From Bacteroidia bacterium (GTDB lineage Bacteria > Bacteroidota > Bacteroidia > UKL13-3), in assembly GCA_023151275.1 (NCBI GenBank), contig JAKLJI010000016.1, positions 23,596 through 87,595 on the forward strand: 64,000 bases of DNA, read 5' to 3'. Numbering within the stretch: position 1 is the stretch's first letter; the number at the start of each line of letters is the position of its first letter. Below the pieces are notes generated by a model that ran no database searches, was not told the DNA's origin, and saw only the letters and a program-made list of their open reading frames with translations. Shown here one piece after another: positions 60,999 to 64,000 of this stretch. Position numbers and translations under genes: made by a program.

Positions 60999-62441
60999 AT
61001 GCAGAAAATACTGAACTACATCAATGGCGAACTGATTGAACCTGTTTCAGGGAACTTCCTTCAGAATATCAATCCGGCAACCGGAGCTTGTTATTCGCTT
61101 TGTCCGGATAGCGATGATAAGGATGTAAACCTTGCAGTAGATGCTGCTTCCAAGGCTTTTCCAGGTTGGAGCAATACCTCTGCCTCGGAGAGAAGTCGAA
61201 TCATGCTCAAGCTTGCTGCTTTAATTGAAGAAAATAACGACAGGCTGGCAAAAGCTGAAAGCATGGATCAGGGAAAACCTTTTTGGCTCGCTCAAAAGGG
61301 CGAAATTCCTCGTGCTAAAGCCAATATTCATTTCTTTGCTACAGCGATAGAGCATTTTGCATCTGAAGCCCATCCCATGGGTGATCATGCTCTGAATTAT
61401 ACCTTGAAAACTCCGCTTGGAGTGGTAGTTTGTATTAGTCCTTGGAACCTGCCTTTGTATTTATTTACCTGGAAAATTGCACCTGCAATTGCTGCCGGTA
61501 ATTGCGTTGTTGCAAAGCCTTCGGAGGTTACACCCATGACAGCGTTCCTACTTGCTGAATTGTGCATTCAGGCTGGTCTTCCTCCGGGTGTACTGAACAT
61601 TGTTCACGGACTTGGCCCTAAAGTGGGTCCTGCCATGAATACGCACCCGGTTGTGAAAGCAATTTCGTTTACCGGTGGAACAAAAACCGGTGCAGAAATT
61701 GCAAGAACCGCTGCTCCATTGTTCAAAAAGCTTTCTTTAGAATTGGGTGGTAAAAATCCAAATGTGGTTTTTGCTGATTGTGATTTTGATAAAACCGTTT
61801 CCGAAAGTGTTCGCGCTGCGTTTACCAATCAAGGTGAAATCTGCCTTTGTGGCTCTCGTATTTTGATTGAACGCTCCATTTATGAGAAGTTCAAAGAAGC
61901 ATTTGTAGCCAAAGTGAAAAAGTTGAAAGTGGGCGATCCGCTTGCTGCCGACACCATGGTGGGTGCCATTGCTTCAGAGTTGCATTTCAATAAAATTTTA
62001 TCCTATATTCAACTTGCTAAAGAGGAGGGTGGAACAATTTTAACCGGTGGAAGTGCAGTTACCCCAGGGCCTGGCTTTGAAAACGGTTACTTTATTGAAC
62101 CAACTGTTATCGAGGGATTATCTCAATATTGCCGCACCAACCAAGAAGAAATTTTTGGTCCCGTTGTAACACTTACTCCTTTTGATTCCGAAGAAGAGGC
62201 CTTACAATTTGCAAACTCAAATGAGTACGGATTAGCCTCCACAATTTGGACAGAGAATCTTACAAAAGCCCATCGTTTTGCTGCTGGCATTAAAACGGGT
62301 ATTGTATGGATTAACTGCTGGTTACTTCGTGACTTAAGAACGCCTTTTGGTGGAATGAATCAAAGTGGAGTGGGTAGGGAAGGTGGCTGGGAAGCACTTC
62401 GTTTCTTCACCGAACAAAAGAATGTTTGCATAAAGCTCTAA
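60999..62441 (+). CDS. Aldehyde dehydrogenase
   Basis: 'NYINGELIEPVSG', 'KAISFTGGTKTGAEIARTAAPLFKKLSLELGGKNPNVVFADCDFD', 'FTNQGEICLCGSRI'; ATG 60999 preferred over ORF-track start. Confidence 0.95.
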   Translation: MQKILNYINGELIEPVSGNFLQNINPATGACYSLCPDSDDKDVNLAVDAASKAFPGWSNTSASERSRIMLKLAALIEENNDRLAKAESMDQGKPFWLAQKGEIPRAKANIHFFATAIEHFASEAHPMGDHALNYTLKTPLGVVVCISPWNLPLYLFTWKIAPAIAAGNCVVAKPSEVTPMTAFLLAELCIQAGLPPGVLNIVHGLGPKVGPAMNTHPVVKAISFTGGTKTGAEIARTAAPLFKKLSLELGGKNPNVVFADCDFDKTVSESVRAAFTNQGEICLCGSRILIERSIYEKFKEAFVAKVKKLKVGDPLAADTMVGAIASELHFNKILSYIQLAKEEGGTILTGGSAVTPGPGFENGYFIEPTVIEGLSQYCRTNQEEIFGPVVTLTPFDSEEEALQFANSNEYGLASTIWTENLTKAHRFAAGIKTGIVWINCWLLRDLRTPFGGMNQSGVGREGGWEALRFFTEQKNVCIKL

Positions 62442-63565
62442 TCCAGTTCAAACAAATCAGAAGCGATGCCATCGGCGAAGAATCGTCCGGTAGCAGTTAG
62501 CTGAATTCGATCTCCGTTTTGGATAAGTTTGCCTTCACTTTCCCATCCTTTCAGTTTGCTATTGAATGCCTCGGTTTGAATTCCTCCCAATTCCACATGC
62601 CGCTTTAACGATAAACCCTCACGGGTCCTTAATGAGGTCATAATGTATTCATTCAATACATCCTTTTCGCCTAGTTCTTCAGATTGGCAAGGGATTCTAC
62701 CTGATTCAATAGCTTGAATATATCCGGAATTGGATGAGATATTCCAAAAGCGTTTTCCAGAGTGATATTCATGTGCTCCGGGGCCAAATCCCCAATAGAT
62801 TTTGCCTTGCCAATATGAACTATTATGTTTTGATTCAAAACCAGGTTTAGCAAAGTTTGAAATTTCATATTGCTCTAAACCAGCTTCCGCTAAGTTTTCA
62901 ATCAGGAGTTGAAACTGTTGGGCAGAAATTTCATCATCCGTATCAGACCAATTTTTTTTTCGAATAAAATGATGCAAAGCTGTTCCTTCTTCAACCGTTA
63001 AACAGTAACTTGATACATGTGGAATGCCAAGTGAAATGGCTTGTTGAATATGTCTTGTCCAATCCACATTGCTTAGCCCTGGAATGCCATAAATTAGGTC
63101 GATACTAATATTGTCGAAGCCAGATTCCTGAAGGATTTTAATGCTTTCAATGGATTGGTTAGCTGTATGAGCCCGATTCATTTGCTTGAGGTCGGAATCC
63201 CTAAAACTCTGAACGCCTAAACTCACTCGGTTAATGCCTAAACTTTTCCAGCTTAAGGCCAATTCTTTTTCAATATCATCCGGATTCGCTTCAATGGTTA
63301 TCTCTTGAACTTCATGGCAATCGAAATTTCTTCTGAGGGCATCAAAAATGAATTTCAATTCTTGATGCGTCAACAGGCTTGGTGTTCCTCCTCCAAAATA
63401 AATGGTTTCAATGGCTTCAAATTCAGATAAGCCGCGTTTGAGTTCAATTTCTTTCACCAAGGCTTCTACCAGCGCAGATTTTTTGCTGAGGTTGGTGCTG
63501 AAATGAAAATTGCAGTAATGGCAGGCTTGTTTGCAAAATGGAATATGAAGATAGATGCCAGCCAT
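62438..63565 (-). CDS. hemW: Radical SAM heme chaperone HemW (HemN-like)
   Basis: 'GIYLHIPFCKQACHYCNFHFS', 'IYFGGGTPSLL', 'VSLGVQSF'. Confidence 0.95.
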   Translation of the reverse strand: MAGIYLHIPFCKQACHYCNFHFSTNLSKKSALVEALVKEIELKRGLSEFEAIETIYFGGGTPSLLTHQELKFIFDALRRNFDCHEVQEITIEANPDDIEKELALSWKSLGINRVSLGVQSFRDSDLKQMNRAHTANQSIESIKILQESGFDNISIDLIYGIPGLSNVDWTRHIQQAISLGIPHVSSYCLTVEEGTALHHFIRKKNWSDTDDEISAQQFQLLIENLAEAGLEQYEISNFAKPGFESKHNSSYWQGKIYWGFGPGAHEYHSGKRFWNISSNSGYIQAIESGRIPCQSEELGEKDVLNEYIMTSLRTREGLSLKRHVELGGIQTEAFNSKLKGWESEGKLIQNGDRIQLTATGRFFADGIASDLFELD

Positions 63566-63604
63566 ACGTTAGAATTGGTTTATTTCGCAAATCTATCATT
63601 CTCA

Positions 63605-64000
63605 ATGCGGCTGAAGAATATTCTTTTTTTATGCTTCTTGTTTTGCTGTGTCCAACTTCAGGCGCAAGTGCAGTTAACCGTATTGAAATCAGGCTCAACT
63701 GAAGAAGTATTGCTTGTAAAATCAATTCCGGATTCTTCTAGTTGCCAAGCTGAAATCACTCAATTTTGGTTGCAATCCGGGTTTCTTGCCGCGAGAATAG
63801 ATTCCATAAAATCCAGTGCTAACGCTGATTCACTGCGTATTTGGATAAGCCCCGGTAGAAATTGGAACACGCTGAGGCTTAAAATCAATCCTTCCGAATC
63901 AGATTTGCGCGAATGGTTTTGGCCCCATATTCAAGCCGATTCCTCCTTTTTACTCGATAGGCAAAGTTGGCACACTTTACGAAATGCATATCTTTTAGAG
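63605..64000 (+). CDS. Secreted hypothetical protein, truncated by window end
   Basis: ATG 63605, signal peptide MRLKNILFLCFLFCCVQLQAQ; frame open to 64000 by manual translation. Confidence 0.65.
   Translation, partial: MRLKNILFLCFLFCCVQLQAQVQLTVLKSGSTEEVLLVKSIPDSSSCQAEITQFWLQSGFLAARIDSIKSSANADSLRIWISPGRNWNTLRLKINPSESDLREWFWPHIQADSSFLLDRQSWHTLRNAYLLE

Overview
The window is a 64 kb chromosomal segment of a Bacteroidota-type genome. Supporting signs are several T9SS C-terminal sorting domains, the long-form IspG, a TonB-dependent receptor with a carboxypeptidase-like domain, and DUF1501/DUF1800, DUF5777, LptE and PorP-era style gene content. Most of it is ordinary core and envelope metabolism: groESL, secG, lptE, gltA, ispG, mlaEF-like genes, hppA, miaB, lipB, miaA and hemW. 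I saw no tRNA, rRNA, CRISPR array, transposase or integrase. Points of interest: (i) a small restriction island at 3.3-5.3 kb with a DpnI-type (methyl-directed) endonuclease, a small partner ORF and a convergent phage-Dam-type adenine methyltransferase, a paradoxical combination; (ii) a cluster of three lipoproteins with heme-c-type motifs, a beta-barrel and a YceI protein (27.6-30.6 kb) that could be an outer-membrane electron conduit; (iii) a membrane pyrophosphatase with a 16-Cys C-terminal tail; (iv) an MtfA-like protein that has lost its HExxH motif, encoded between miaB and a sigma-54 activator; (v) an HHH + beta-barrel protein; (vi) tandem T9SS paralogues with a homogenised 366-bp 3' end that runs past the stop codon, whose tail recurs at 40.27 kb; (vii) a split of the usual miaB/sigma54/lptE/secG/groESL neighbourhood; (viii) a 1979-aa PKD/Ig-like T9SS protein with five 255-bp tandem repeats. 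All functional calls come from reading the translations; no database search was run.
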